A stretch of 64,000 nucleotides of DNA from Actinomadura physcomitrii (GCF_008923205.2 NZ_WBMS02000039.1:7335-71334); one strand, 5' to 3'. Numbered from the stretch's first letter, positions 43,594 to 53,199 are shown. Translations and numbers: made by a program. The notes: a model not told the origin generated them from the letters alone.

Positions 43594-44488
43594 AGGACGG
43601 CTCACTCTGCGTAGTTGTCGCCACCTCACTGCATGCTACCTGGCAAGGCGCAAGATGTCAGGACGCATGTCGACACACCGACACCTGACGGCCCGTCGAG
43701 CGGCGGTGTCAAGGCTCTGCGCTTGCGATGACCCGTGAAACCGGACGATCAGAAGGTTTCGGCGTGCTGTATGTCGGTAGACTATGTTGTAATGTGCTAG
43801 GTAGCAGAATAGCAGCAACCGCCCTGCAAGAGGGCGGGCTGCCACCTCAGAACGGACACGATCCTGACACAGGGTGAACACGCGGCGGGGGCACCGCGGC
43901 GGCCCGGTGGACGGGACCGGGAGCGGAACCGCACGACCCGGCGGCTCGGGCAGCGCCGCCGGGCGGGCATACGGGGAGGCGATCCACAGACGGCTCTTTT
44001 CGGTAATTCCACATAGAACAGAAAGAGTCGCCCCCACCTTCGGACGATCACCGGTTGCGAGCCAAGACGATCGGCCGGAAGGCGGGAGGCGACTCCTCGG
44101 CACCGCCGGGCACTTTCGCACCGGGTCTGCGGGCCCTCCTGCGCGACTGCGGGAACACCGTACTGACCTGGTGAAACGTGCTCCGCGGACGCCCCCAGTC
44201 TAACCGCGATCACGCGGCATGGGCCATAGGTGAACGCGACATCGGCATCGGTCCGCCCGCCGCCGGCGCCCCCGGCGCACAGGACGAATGGCGTGACCTG
44301 CCCGGAAACGCGTTTCGAGGCATGGGGTTCAGCGACATGTCAGAAAAGCAGAATCGTCCCCCGACTCTTGTCTTTCTCCCTATTCACCCGCCTTTCCCGG
44401 TTCTCCCGGGCTCCTCCGTCCCTCCTCTCCCCCACCCGAGCCTCCGCCACGCCGCCGCCGGCGGGGCCGTCCCGAAGCGGGGGTGGTG
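43594..44488. other. Long intergenic region with operator-like palindromes
   Basis: About 890 nt with no convincing gene. TGCTA-GG-TAGCA (43795-43806) is a perfect palindrome and TGCTA-CC-TGGCA (43634-43645) is an imperfect copy; both lie upstream of the divergent XRE regulator. The rest is GC-rich without codon bias. Confidence 0.5.
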
Positions 44489-45853
44489 ATGGCCGAGCGC
44501 ACGCACCTGCACGACCCCGACGCGACCGCCTTCTCCACGTCCGCCGCCCTCTTCGAAATGGGAGGCGCCGCCATGGCAGGCGCCGTCCCCCGGCCCGCAC
44601 CGTCCGAGGCGCCGCGTCCCGAGGCTGGCGCGCCGCGGCTTCCCGCGCGGTCCGGGTTCTGGGCCTCGCTCGCGCCGCTGGAGCAGGCCGGGTTCCTCGC
44701 CGCCGCGCACGACGTCGAGTACGCGCTCGGCGAGGTGCTGTGGCGCGAGGGCGACACCGCCGACCACCTCCTCGTGATCCGCTCCGGCGCGGTGCGCATC
44801 AGCGCCGACCGGGACGGCGGCGAGCGGATCGTCGCGTTCCGCGGCCCCGGCGACATCATCGGCGAGCGCGCCGCGCTGCTGCTGCGGCGCCGGTCGGCGA
44901 CCGTCGTCGCGGTCGACACCGTCCGCGCGCTGCGGATGTCCACCCAGGAGTTCGCCGCGTACCTGACCGCGCACACACGGGTGGTCGCCCTGGTGGAGAA
45001 GGAGGTGTACGACCGCCTCACCGAGCGCGTGTTCCCGCCGCAGGAGCACGCCCGCACCACCGCGGCCCCGCTCGACCCCTACACCGGGACGAGCGCCTAC
45101 GCCGCCATCACCGCCTACGACGACGGAGTCCTGTCCCCCTACGCCGCGCGCGCGGCGGAGCCCCCACTGCGGCTAACCCCGTCCTATGCGCAGACCACGC
45201 CGCCCACGCGGACCAGGGCCATTCCCGAGGGCGTGTACGCCACCGCCCTCAAGGAGCCCCCGGCGCGGCGGCCGTGGACGGGCCACATGTGCTCCATCAT
45301 GTTCGTCGACATAGCGTCCTTCAGCGCGCCCTACCGCACCGACAAGGACCGGCTCGAAATCCGCAGGATCATGTACGAGCTGCTGTGGGAGGCGTTCGCG
45401 GAGGCCGGCGTCCCGTGGGACGAGTGCCACCGCGAGGACCGCGGCGACGGCGCCCTCATCGTCGTCCCGCCCGAGACCCCGGCCGCCGCGGTCGAGCCGG
45501 TCGTGGCGCGGCTCGCCGCGTCCCTGCACCGCCACAACCGGACCGCGGACGAGGCCGTCCGCATCCAGCTGCGGGTCGCGCTGCACGTCGGGCCGGTGAC
45601 CGCCGACCCGCAGGGCGTGTCCGGCTCGTCGGTGATCCACGCGGCCCGGCTGCTGGACGCCCGGCCGGTCCGGCAGCGCCTCGCCGAGTCCCGCGCCGAC
45701 CTGGCCTTCGTCGCGTCCGCGTTCCTGTACGAGACGGTGCTCGCGCACGCGCCCGGCCACGACGCCGCCCGCTACGCGCCGTTCACGTGCCGGGTGAAGG
45801 AGTCGCGGCTCAAGGGCTGGATCCGGGTGGCGGACGGCGGGCACGCCGGCTGA
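44489..45853 (+). CDS. cNMP-binding domain fused to class III cyclase-like domain
   Basis: A 454-aa soluble protein. Residues about 56-180 form a CRP-like cyclic nucleotide-binding domain (GEVLWREGDTADHLLVIRSG, GDIIGERAALLLRRRSATV). A roughly 80-residue linker follows, then a class III nucleotide cyclase-like domain (about 264-440) with the two metal Asp residues (MFVDIASFS, Asp274; RGDGALIVV, Asp320). The canonical Lys before the second motif and the Asn of the VNxAxR motif are not conserved (SSVIHAARL keeps only Arg). It may sense cNMP and make or bind another nucleotide signal. There is no HTH, so it is not a transcription factor. Confidence 0.8.
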   Translation: MAERTHLHDPDATAFSTSAALFEMGGAAMAGAVPRPAPSEAPRPEAGAPRLPARSGFWASLAPLEQAGFLAAAHDVEYALGEVLWREGDTADHLLVIRSGAVRISADRDGGERIVAFRGPGDIIGERAALLLRRRSATVVAVDTVRALRMSTQEFAAYLTAHTRVVALVEKEVYDRLTERVFPPQEHARTTAAPLDPYTGTSAYAAITAYDDGVLSPYAARAAEPPLRLTPSYAQTTPPTRTRAIPEGVYATALKEPPARRPWTGHMCSIMFVDIASFSAPYRTDKDRLEIRRIMYELLWEAFAEAGVPWDECHREDRGDGALIVVPPETPAAAVEPVVARLAASLHRHNRTADEAVRIQLRVALHVGPVTADPQGVSGSSVIHAARLLDARPVRQRLAESRADLAFVASAFLYETVLAHAPGHDAARYAPFTCRVKESRLKGWIRVADGGHAG

Positions 45854-45886
45854 CCGGCCGGGCGGTGGCCGCCGCGGCGCGGCCGG

Positions 45887-47230
45887 TCACGACTCGCGCG
45901 GGAGCCGCAGGACGAACCGGGCGCCGCGGTCGCTGTCCTCGACCTTCAGCGTGCCGTCGTGCGCCTTGGCGACCTCGCGGGCGATCGGGAGGCCGAGGCC
46001 GGTGCCGTTGGCGTCGCGGGCCTTGCCGTCCTTGAGCCGCGCGAACCGCTGGAAGACCACCTCGCGGTCCTCCGCCGCGATGCCGGCGCCGTCGTCCAGC
46101 ACCTCCAGCACGGCGACGCCGCCGTCGTCGCGGACGGTGATGTCGACCTGCGACTCGGCGTGCCGCTCGGCGTTGTCCAGCAGGTTCGTGAACAGCCGGA
46201 CCAGCCGCAGCCGGTCGCCGCGCACCTGCACGCCCTCCTGCAGGTGCGGGACGATCCGCTTGCTGCGGTCCGACCGGGCCAGCTCGATGGTGACCATGGC
46301 GGCGAGGTCGATCGTCTCGGAGTCCTGCCAGGCGCCCGCGTCCAGCCGGGCGAGCTGCAGCAGGTCCGTGACGATCGCCTGCAGCCGGTCGAGGGTCTGC
46401 AGGACGGTCCGGGCGGTGCGGGGCCAGTCGGTGTCGTCGGCGTACAGCAGCGCCTCCTCCAGCTGTGTGCGCGCGGCGGCGATCGGGCTGCGCAGGTCGT
46501 GCGAGGCGTCGGAGGTGAAGCCGCGCTGCCGGGCGAGCGCCGCGTCCAGCCGGTCGAGAGTCGCGTTGACGGCCTCGGCGAGCATCCTGATCTCGTCCCG
46601 GTTCTCCGGCACGGTGACCCGGCGGCCCGACTTGCTCGCGGTGATCTCGGTCAGCTCGCGGCGGATCTCGTCGACGGGCGCGAGGGTGCGGTCGACGGTC
46701 CGCCATGTCCGCAGGCACACCATCAGCACCAGCAGCAGGCCCGCGCTGATCACGAAGGTGAGCAGGCCGCCGCTGACGAACCACGGCACCTCCGGCGCGG
46801 CCGCGTAGACCCGCCACTCCCCGGACGGCAGCCGGACCGTGAACTCGATCACCCAGTGGCAGCCGTGCAGGCCGCCCGGCGGGCAGAGCACCTGGGCGTT
46901 CCTGAACCCGGTCGCGGCACCGGGCCGGAACGTGGCCATCGGCGGGCCGCTCACCCGCCCCGGCGTCCCGGCGATCACGTTGTTCCGCGCGTCCAGCACC
47001 TGGACGGCGACGCCGTGCGGCGCGCCGACGGCGCCGCGCACCGGGCGGCGCCGCACGTCCTCGGCGACCTTCATCCCGGCCGACACCGCCCGGCCGCGCT
47101 CGTACTCGACGACGCGCCCGCGCACCCCGAGGACGATCAGGGCGATGAGCACGGCGCAGATGAGGGCGGCGACCGTCCCGGCAATCACGGTCATCCGCAC
47201 CCGTATGGACCATGTGCGCCGTCCGTACAC
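45887..47230 (-). CDS. Sensor histidine kinase (orphan)
   Basis: A 447-aa membrane kinase: N-terminal TM helix (MTVIAGTVAALICAVLIALI), an extracytoplasmic sensor of about 110 residues with two Cys (VLCPPGGLHGCH), a second TM (GGLLTFVISAGLLLVLMVCL), a HAMP domain, HisKA with the phospho-acceptor His in DASHDLRSP (Asp replaces the usual Glu), N-box LFTNLLDNAERHA, and G boxes DDGAGI and GTGLGL. GTG 47230 follows GGAGG. No response regulator is adjacent, which is unusual and fits the deletion scar beside it. Confidence 0.92.
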   Translation of the reverse strand: MYGRRTWSIRVRMTVIAGTVAALICAVLIALIVLGVRGRVVEYERGRAVSAGMKVAEDVRRRPVRGAVGAPHGVAVQVLDARNNVIAGTPGRVSGPPMATFRPGAATGFRNAQVLCPPGGLHGCHWVIEFTVRLPSGEWRVYAAAPEVPWFVSGGLLTFVISAGLLLVLMVCLRTWRTVDRTLAPVDEIRRELTEITASKSGRRVTVPENRDEIRMLAEAVNATLDRLDAALARQRGFTSDASHDLRSPIAAARTQLEEALLYADDTDWPRTARTVLQTLDRLQAIVTDLLQLARLDAGAWQDSETIDLAAMVTIELARSDRSKRIVPHLQEGVQVRGDRLRLVRLFTNLLDNAERHAESQVDITVRDDGGVAVLEVLDDGAGIAAEDREVVFQRFARLKDGKARDANGTGLGLPIAREVAKAHDGTLKVEDSDRGARFVLRLPRES

Positions 47231-47371
47231 CCGACCTCCCGCAGGTGAGGTAATCACCCGCAGGACCGGGTTCAGTCCTCGCGACGGGTGCCCGGCGCCC
47301 AAGAGAGGCCAAAGAAATGGTTGCCCATGACCGGCCGCTGACCTGCGATGACACCGCTTTCACCTGCCGAG

Positions 47372-47471
47372 CCGAGACCTCCAGCCCTGCCTCGACCGGC
47401 GAGCGCCCCTGGACCTGCTGGAAGAACGCGCTGAAGTACACGATCGCCCCGACGAACGATTCTGCGCGCAT
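47372..47471 (-). pseudogene. MFS transporter relic
   Basis: About 33 codons read FVGAIVYFSAFFQQVQGRSP-VEAGL, the loop region of DHA2-type MFS exporters. Neither flank continues it. It lies divergently upstream of the LysR gene, the typical position for a LysR-controlled exporter that has since been lost. Confidence 0.6.
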
Positions 47472-47542
47472 GCCATCAGCGTGCGTCCCGAGTCGGCCAG
47501 AAGTCCAAGAGCTGAATGCTCTCGCTGTTAGCATCCCCGGTT

Positions 47543-48442
47543 ATGGAGCTGCGCCAGCTGGAGTACTTCGTGGCGGTCACCGAGGAGGCGAGCTTCACCA
47601 AGGCCGCCGCGAAGCTGCACGTCGCGCAGCCCGGCGTCAGCGCGCAGATCCGCCAGCTCGAACGCGAGCTCGGGCAGCCGCTGCTCGACCGCTCCGGGCG
47701 GACCGTCCGGCTGACCGAGGTCGGCGCCGCCGTCCTGCCCTACGCGCGGGCCGCGCTCGCCGCCGTCGAGGGCGCCAGGCTGTCTGTGGACGAGCTGACC
47801 GGCCTGCTGCGCGGCCATGTCACCATCGGCACCATCGACTGGATCGCCTCCCTCGACCTGCCGGGGCTGCTCGCCGGGTTCCACCGCGACCACCCGAACG
47901 TGGAGATCACCGTCGTCCAGGACGAGTCGGCGTCGCTCGCCGAGGCGCTGCTCGCCGGGCGCACCGACCTCGCCTTCCTCAGCCTCGGCGCCGAGCCGCC
48001 GCCGGGGATCGCCGTCCAGCCCGTCATCGAGCAGGAGCTGTTCGCCTCGATGGCCCGCGACCACCCGCTGGCCGGCCGCTCGTCGATCACCCTGCGCGCG
48101 CTCGCCGAGCAGGACCTCGTCAGCCTGCCGAAGGGCACCGGGCTGCGGGCCGTCCTGGACGAGGCGTGCGCGGCCGCCGGCCTGCGCCCGCGGATCGCGT
48201 TCGAGGCCGGCGAGCCGCCCGTCCTCGCCCAGCTCGCCGCGCACGGGCTGGGCGTGGCGGTCCTGCCGGAGTCCGCCACCGCGATCCGGGCGGACGAGCT
48301 GGCGTCGATGCCGATCGTCCGGCCCCGGCTGCGCGGCCGGATCGCGCTGGCGTGGCGGGCGGAGGGGCCGCGCGGCCCGGCGGCGCGGGCGCTGATCGCC
48401 CGCGCCCGCGCGGCGCTGCCCTCACTGGGTCAGGCGTCTTAA
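47543..48442 (+). CDS. LysR family transcriptional regulator
   Basis: A 299-aa protein with an N-terminal winged HTH (MELRQLEYFVAVTEEASFT, KAAAKLHVAQPGVSAQIRQL) and a periplasmic-binding-protein-like effector domain. ATG 47543 is the conserved start. Its likely former target, a divergent MFS gene, survives only as a fragment. It converges with the GDPD gene with a 4-nt overlap of stops. Confidence 0.92.
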   Translation: MELRQLEYFVAVTEEASFTKAAAKLHVAQPGVSAQIRQLERELGQPLLDRSGRTVRLTEVGAAVLPYARAALAAVEGARLSVDELTGLLRGHVTIGTIDWIASLDLPGLLAGFHRDHPNVEITVVQDESASLAEALLAGRTDLAFLSLGAEPPPGIAVQPVIEQELFASMARDHPLAGRSSITLRALAEQDLVSLPKGTGLRAVLDEACAAAGLRPRIAFEAGEPPVLAQLAAHGLGVAVLPESATAIRADELASMPIVRPRLRGRIALAWRAEGPRGPAARALIARARAALPSLGQAS

Positions 48443-49395
48443 GCGCTCGCCTTCAGGACGGTGTAGAGGACGTCGGGTTTGTTGGTGATGATCCCGTCGA
48501 CTCCGAGGTCGACCGCCTTGGCCATCTTCGTCTTGTTGTTGACCGTCCAGGTGAGCAGCCCCAGGTGCGCGGCGTGCACCTGCTTCACGTAGGTCTTCGT
48601 CAGGTCGCCGTAGGCCGGGTGTACCAGGTCCGCGTACGCCTTGACCTTCTTCAGGTCCTTCGCTTTCGGCATTCCGAGCAGGCCCGTCGGGACGCCGGGC
48701 AGATCCTTGTGGAACCGCTTCACCGACCCCCAGTCGAACGACTGCACGATCAGCCGGCTCCGCGCCGGCGCGCCCTTCGCGCCGAGCCAGTACGGCCGGT
48801 GCCGCTCGAGCGCCGCGGCGACCCGTCCCTCGATCCCCGGGTACAGCGCGGGGTTCTTCAGCTCCAGCAGCATGCCGGCGCCGGTGCCGCCCATCGCCGT
48901 GAGCACCTCGTCCAGCGTCGGGACGCGCTCGCCCTTGTACTTCTTCGCGTGCCAGGACCCCGCGTCCAGCCGCTTGATCTGCTTGAGCGTGAGCTGGGAG
49001 ACCTTCCAGGGCTTCAGCTGCGGGTAGACGTGCTCGACATTCGTCGTCCTGGCCAGGGTGGTGTCGTGCATGATGACCAGCTTGTGGTCCTTCGTCTGCT
49101 GGACGTCGAGCTCGAACATGTCCGCGTGCCGGGACCTCGCGAGCCTGAACGACGCGAGGGTGTTCTCCGGCGCGTACGCCGACGCGCCGCGGTGCCCGAC
49201 GTCGAGGATCGCGGGCGCCGCCGCCTGCCGCACGGCGAGCGGGACGTACGGGACGAGCGGGCCGGGGGACGGGATCAGGGGGCGCGGGCCGGCGGCGGCC
49301 GCCGGCTGCGGGCCGGCGGTGGCCGCCGTCGCGGGACCGGTGCTCACGGCCACGGTCAGGACGGCGGTGAGGGCGAGACCATGCCGACGGGACAT
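48439..49395 (-). CDS. Secreted glycerophosphodiester phosphodiesterase
   Basis: A 318-aa exported enzyme that cleaves glycerophosphodiesters to glycerol-3-phosphate and an alcohol. The signal peptide is RRHGLALTAVLTVAV with cleavage near ATA-A. Catalytic-site motifs are GHRGASAYAPENT (His near residue 68), FELDVQQTKD with the metal acids, MHDTTLARTT (general acid His) and a C-terminal TWTVNN. The length and single domain fit. AGAGGTG precedes ATG 49395. Confidence 0.93.
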   Translation of the reverse strand: MSRRHGLALTAVLTVAVSTGPATAATAGPQPAAAAGPRPLIPSPGPLVPYVPLAVRQAAAPAILDVGHRGASAYAPENTLASFRLARSRHADMFELDVQQTKDHKLVIMHDTTLARTTNVEHVYPQLKPWKVSQLTLKQIKRLDAGSWHAKKYKGERVPTLDEVLTAMGGTGAGMLLELKNPALYPGIEGRVAAALERHRPYWLGAKGAPARSRLIVQSFDWGSVKRFHKDLPGVPTGLLGMPKAKDLKKVKAYADLVHPAYGDLTKTYVKQVHAAHLGLLTWTVNNKTKMAKAVDLGVDGIITNKPDVLYTVLKASA

Positions 49396-49550
49396 TGTCA
49401 CCTCTCGAGGGCGGGGGGTTGCCTGCCTCGACCCTCGATTCGGCCGGTGACACCCGGGTTACGAGTCCATAGCAGACCATGTACACAGGGTGACATTACG
49501 CATTCGGAGCGTACGTCACGCGCCGGACACAGTTTCTTCCCCGGAACGAC

Positions 49551-51281
49551 TCATCCGTCCTCTTGCGGCGCTTCCTTCGCCCGCCCGTTTGTAACCCGTT
49601 TCGCGCTCTTCGCCGCCTTTGTCAGCACCAGCGCGCCGAGCAGCACCCGCCGCCCGCGCCGCAGCGGACGCGGGAACCGGACGCGCCGCACCCCCTCCGC
49701 GTCCGGCGCCGGCGCCGGACCCGGCACCACCGGCCCCCGCGTCGACTCCGGCGACTTCGGCGCGCCCAGCCGGGTCGGGCGGCTGCGCCCCCGCAGCGTC
49801 ACCGACCTGCCGAACTCCCACTCGTCCGACTCCGCCAGATGCGCCAGCTCCAGCACCGTCCCCGACGCCAGCACCCGCCCCGGCGAGGTCTTCGCCAGAT
49901 CGCTCAGCCGCGCCGCCTCGTTCACCGGATCGCCGATCACCGTGTACTCGAACCGCTGCTCCGCGCCGATGTAGCCGGCCACCACCGGGCCCGCCGACAC
50001 GCCGATCCCCGCGTCCAGCATCGGCACCTCCGCCCGCAGCCGCACCGCCAGCTCCCGCGCCGCGCCGAGCGCCCCGCCCGCCGAGTCCTCCAGCTCCGTC
50101 GGCGCACCGAAGATCGCCAGCGCCGCGTCCCCCTCGAACTTGTTGATCCACCCGCCGTGCCGCGCCACCACCGCCACCACCACGCCGAAGAACCGGTTCA
50201 GCAGCCCCACCACCTCGTCCGGGCCCCGCGTGTCCGCCAGCCGCGTCGACCCCGTCAGGTCGACGAACAGCACCGCCACCTCGCGCGTCTCGCCGCCCAG
50301 CTCGATGTCGCCGCGCTCCAGCGCCAGCCCCGCGACCTCCTCGCCGACGTGCCGGCCGAACAGGTCACGCAGCCGCTCGTTCTCCCGCAGCCCCGCCACC
50401 ATGTGGTTGAAGCCCGCCTGCAGCTGCCCGACCTCGCTCGCGTCGTACACCGCCACCTCGGCGCCGAGGTCCCCCCGCTCCACCTGCGCCATCCCCGTCC
50501 GGACGGACTTGATCGGGTCCGCGATCGCCCGCGTCGCCATGTACGTCACGTACACCCCGACCGCCAGCGCCGCGCCGCCCAGCCCCAGGATCGTGATCGC
50601 GAGCTGGGTGACGTCGATGTCCGGCGCCGCGAGCGCCGCCACCGCCACGCAGATCAGCCCGAACACCGGGATCGCCGTCCCGAGCGCCCACGCGAGCATC
50701 ACCCGTGTCGTCACGCCCGGCAGCCGGAACCGGCGCGGCCGCTCCGCCGCCAGCACCAGCGCCGCCGCCGGACGCAGCAGCCGCTCCGACAGCAGGTACA
50801 CGATCGTGCAGGTCGTCGCCGCGCCGAGCAGGCACGTCAGGCCCGTCTTCACCGCGAGCCGGCCCGTGAACAGCACCACGTCCAGCCCCGCCCAGCCCGC
50901 CGCGCCGACCCCCCACAGCGCGCCGACCAGGAACGTCAGCCGCAGCGGCCCCAGCAGGACCGCCCGCCCCTGCACCCGGTCCGGCATCCCGCCGCCGCGC
51001 ACCAGGCTCACCACCGGACGCCACAGCCACAGCCCCGCGAGCAGCGCGATCGGCCCCGCCACCACCGGATACCCGAAGAACGCGACCGCGTTCACCAGAT
51101 GCACGTGCTCGGGATCGCGCAGCGGCGGGTCCGGCACCACGAACGTCGCGAACAGCAGCACCACCAGACCGCCGACGATGTTCGCGACCACCACCACGAC
51201 CGCGAGCACCCACCGGACCCGCACCTCGAGCATCGTCCGGGGCACCCCGGGGAGAAGTCCGCGCGCCACCGTCCTGGCCAC
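49551..51281 (-). CDS. Membrane adenylate/guanylate cyclase with HAMP domain
   Basis: A 576-aa class III cyclase. About six TM helices fill residues 20-245, followed by a HAMP domain (about 246-300; MATRAIADPIKSVRTGMAQV) and a cyclase domain (about 333-510). The metal Asp341 (LFVDLTGSTR) and Asp385, the purine-specifying Lys381 (INKFEGD) and Asp451, and transition-state Asn454 and Arg458 (DPVNEAARL) are all present, so an active ATP cyclase is predicted. This is the Rv1318c-like mycobacterial architecture. It stands near the cNMP-binding fusion at 44.5 kb. A basic C-terminal tail follows. Confidence 0.92.
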   Translation of the reverse strand: MARTVARGLLPGVPRTMLEVRVRWVLAVVVVVANIVGGLVVLLFATFVVPDPPLRDPEHVHLVNAVAFFGYPVVAGPIALLAGLWLWRPVVSLVRGGGMPDRVQGRAVLLGPLRLTFLVGALWGVGAAGWAGLDVVLFTGRLAVKTGLTCLLGAATTCTIVYLLSERLLRPAAALVLAAERPRRFRLPGVTTRVMLAWALGTAIPVFGLICVAVAALAAPDIDVTQLAITILGLGGAALAVGVYVTYMATRAIADPIKSVRTGMAQVERGDLGAEVAVYDASEVGQLQAGFNHMVAGLRENERLRDLFGRHVGEEVAGLALERGDIELGGETREVAVLFVDLTGSTRLADTRGPDEVVGLLNRFFGVVVAVVARHGGWINKFEGDAALAIFGAPTELEDSAGGALGAARELAVRLRAEVPMLDAGIGVSAGPVVAGYIGAEQRFEYTVIGDPVNEAARLSDLAKTSPGRVLASGTVLELAHLAESDEWEFGRSVTLRGRSRPTRLGAPKSPESTRGPVVPGPAPAPDAEGVRRVRFPRPLRRGRRVLLGALVLTKAAKSAKRVTNGRAKEAPQEDG

Positions 51282-51322
51282 CTGTGCGCCTCCGTCCCCG
51301 AGGGTCCACGGAAATCATCGCA

Positions 51323-52744
51323 CTAGGCGGTGGTGCTCTCCTCGGCGATCGCGGCGTCCGCCGGCGCCCGCCGCTGCGAGCTCCGCCACACCAGCGGCCA
51401 GCCCGCGAGGACCAGCACGAACCAGCCCGCCATCACGTACAGCGCGACCCGCGTGTCCGCCTCCCACGCGATCGTCACCGTGACGAACGCGAAGAAGGCC
51501 AGCACCAGCCAGTTCGTGTAGGGCGCCCACGGCATCCGGTACGGCGCCCTCGGCAGCAGACCCGCCGCCGCCTTGCGCCGGTACGCCATGTGCGCCACCA
51601 GGATGACGCTCCACACCAGGATCGCGCCACCCGTCGACACCGACGTGATGTACTCGAACGCCTTGTCCGGCACGACCGCGTTCACCACCACCCCGACGCC
51701 CATGACCAGCGCCGAGATGACGACGGTGAGCACCGGCACGCCGCGCCCGTTCAACGCCCCGAGGACCCGCGGCCCGTCCCCGTTGACCCCGGCCGTCCGC
51801 AGCATCCGCGACGTCGAGTACAGCCCGCCCGCGTTGCACGACGACAGCGCCGCCGTCAGCACCACGAAGTTGACGATGTCCGCACCGCCCGGAATGCCGA
51901 TCTTGTCGAACGCCAGCACGAACGGGCTCGCCCCGCCCCTGAACGCCGTCCACGGCACCACCGCCATGATCACCAGCAGCGACACCAGGTAGAACAGCGC
52001 GAACCGCACCGGCAGCGCGTTGATCGCCCGCGGGATGTTCTTCTCCGGCTCCTTCGCCTCACTGGCCGTCACCCCGACCAGCTCGACGCCCAGGTAGGCG
52101 AACATCACCATCTGCAGCGTCATCAGCGTCGGGCTGAACCCCTCGGGGAAGAACCCGCCGTGATCCCACAGGTTGCCCACGCTCGCCGTCCGCCCGGCGT
52201 CGCTGAACCCGAAGGCCAGCACCCCGATCCCCACCAGGATCATCATCACGATCGCCGCGACCTTGATCATCGCGAACCAGAACTCCAGCTCCCCGAAGAG
52301 CTTCACGGAGATCAGGTTGACCACGAACAGCACGACCAGCGCCACCAGCGCCGTCTGCCACTGCTCGACCCCCGGGAACCACTTCTGCACGTACTTCCCG
52401 GCGGCCGTCAGCTCGGCCATCCCCGTCGTCACCCAGATGATCCAGTACGTCCACGTCGTGGCGTACCCCCAGAACGGGCCCAGGAACTCACGGGCGTACC
52501 CGGCGAAACCCCCCTCCGCGTGCCGGTAGGTGAGCAGCTCACCGAGCGCCCTCATGACGAAGAACAGCATCAACCCCGCGACGGCGTACGTCAGCACGAG
52601 ACTCGGGCCGGCCTTGGCGATGTTCTCCCCGGCCCCGAGGAACAGCCCCGTGCCGATGGTGCCGCCGATGGCCAGCATCTGGATCTGGCGGGTTCCAAGC
52701 CCGCGCTGATAGCCGTCCGCTTGGTCTGGGAGCTTTGCGACCAC
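51323..52744 (-). CDS. APC-family amino acid permease
   Basis: A 473-aa permease with about 12 TM helices. The signature IGGTIGTGLFLGAGENIAKA is at residues 26-45, RALGELLTYRHAEGGF near 65, and ELEFWFAMIKVAAI near 150. The pattern matches the amino acid transporter group with GabP, CycA and AnsP, probably importing a small neutral amino acid or asparagine. GTG 52744 is the likely start. It is read away from the tRNA pair. Confidence 0.9.
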   Translation of the reverse strand: MVAKLPDQADGYQRGLGTRQIQMLAIGGTIGTGLFLGAGENIAKAGPSLVLTYAVAGLMLFFVMRALGELLTYRHAEGGFAGYAREFLGPFWGYATTWTYWIIWVTTGMAELTAAGKYVQKWFPGVEQWQTALVALVVLFVVNLISVKLFGELEFWFAMIKVAAIVMMILVGIGVLAFGFSDAGRTASVGNLWDHGGFFPEGFSPTLMTLQMVMFAYLGVELVGVTASEAKEPEKNIPRAINALPVRFALFYLVSLLVIMAVVPWTAFRGGASPFVLAFDKIGIPGGADIVNFVVLTAALSSCNAGGLYSTSRMLRTAGVNGDGPRVLGALNGRGVPVLTVVISALVMGVGVVVNAVVPDKAFEYITSVSTGGAILVWSVILVAHMAYRRKAAAGLLPRAPYRMPWAPYTNWLVLAFFAFVTVTIAWEADTRVALYVMAGWFVLVLAGWPLVWRSSQRRAPADAAIAEESTTA

Positions 52745-52905
52745 GCGTTATTTCCAGCCTCTCACGTCTACGGCCGCCCCTCCCGGAACGGCTCTGGCCT
52801 GGCCAGACTAGGAACCATCCCCCCGAACGCGAAACACACCCCCGCATCCGGCCGATGACGCTCCGTATCCCCCCGTCCTCCCCCGTCCCGCCCGCGGTTA
52901 ACGAG

Positions 52906-52935
52906 TTGGCGCCGCCCTCGGGAGTCGCGTATGCT
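52906..52935 (+). promoter_or_regulatory. Candidate promoter of the tRNA pair
   Basis: TTGGCG (52906-52911) and TATGCT (52930-52935) with an 18-nt spacer lie 75 nt upstream of tRNA-Asp and fit a housekeeping sigma promoter. Confidence 0.5.
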
Positions 52936-53009
52936 CTCGGACGTCGCCAAAGACCGGCAGCCCGCCGGTGAGGCCACCGCCCCGAAGCCGCTAAGCTCGA
53001 GGCAAGCAA

Positions 53010-53084
53010 GGTCCTGTGGAGCAGTTAGGAGTGCTCGCCACCCTGTCAAGGTGGAGGCCGCGGGTTCAAATCCCGTCAGGACCG
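53010..53084 (+). tRNA. tRNA-Asp (anticodon GUC)
   Basis: Acceptor GGTCCTG pairs with CAGGACC. The anticodon stem-loop is CCACC-CTGTCAA-GGTGG (anticodon GTC) and the T-arm is GCGGGTTCAAATCCCGT. The discriminator is G53084, and the CCA end is encoded at 53085-53087. Confidence 0.96.
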
Positions 53085-53107
53085 CCAGACGCGCCGACGC
53101 GCGTCCT

Positions 53108-53181
53108 GGGCAGGTAGCTCAGTCGGTACGAGCGTCCGCCTGAAAAGCGGAAGGTCGGCGGTTCGACCCCGCCCCTGCCCA
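53108..53181 (+). tRNA. tRNA-Phe (anticodon GAA)
   Basis: Acceptor GGGCAGG pairs with CCTGCCC. The anticodon stem-loop is TCCGC-CTGAAAA-GCGGA (anticodon GAA), with T-arm GGCGGTTCGACCCCGCC and discriminator A53181. CCA is not encoded. It begins 20 nt after the tRNA-Asp CCA end and is probably co-transcribed. Confidence 0.96.
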
Positions 53182-53199
53182 CACCTCGTGACCAGCGAA

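Noticed and set aside
43797..44213. Minus-strand 138-aa frame in the long gap before the cNMP-binding gene
   Set aside because: No motif and an Arg/Pro-rich composition without third-position bias.
47317..49974. An 885-aa plus-strand frame
   Set aside because: It is the shifted frame of LysR and the antisense of the GDPD and cyclase genes, with typical GC-rich shadow composition.
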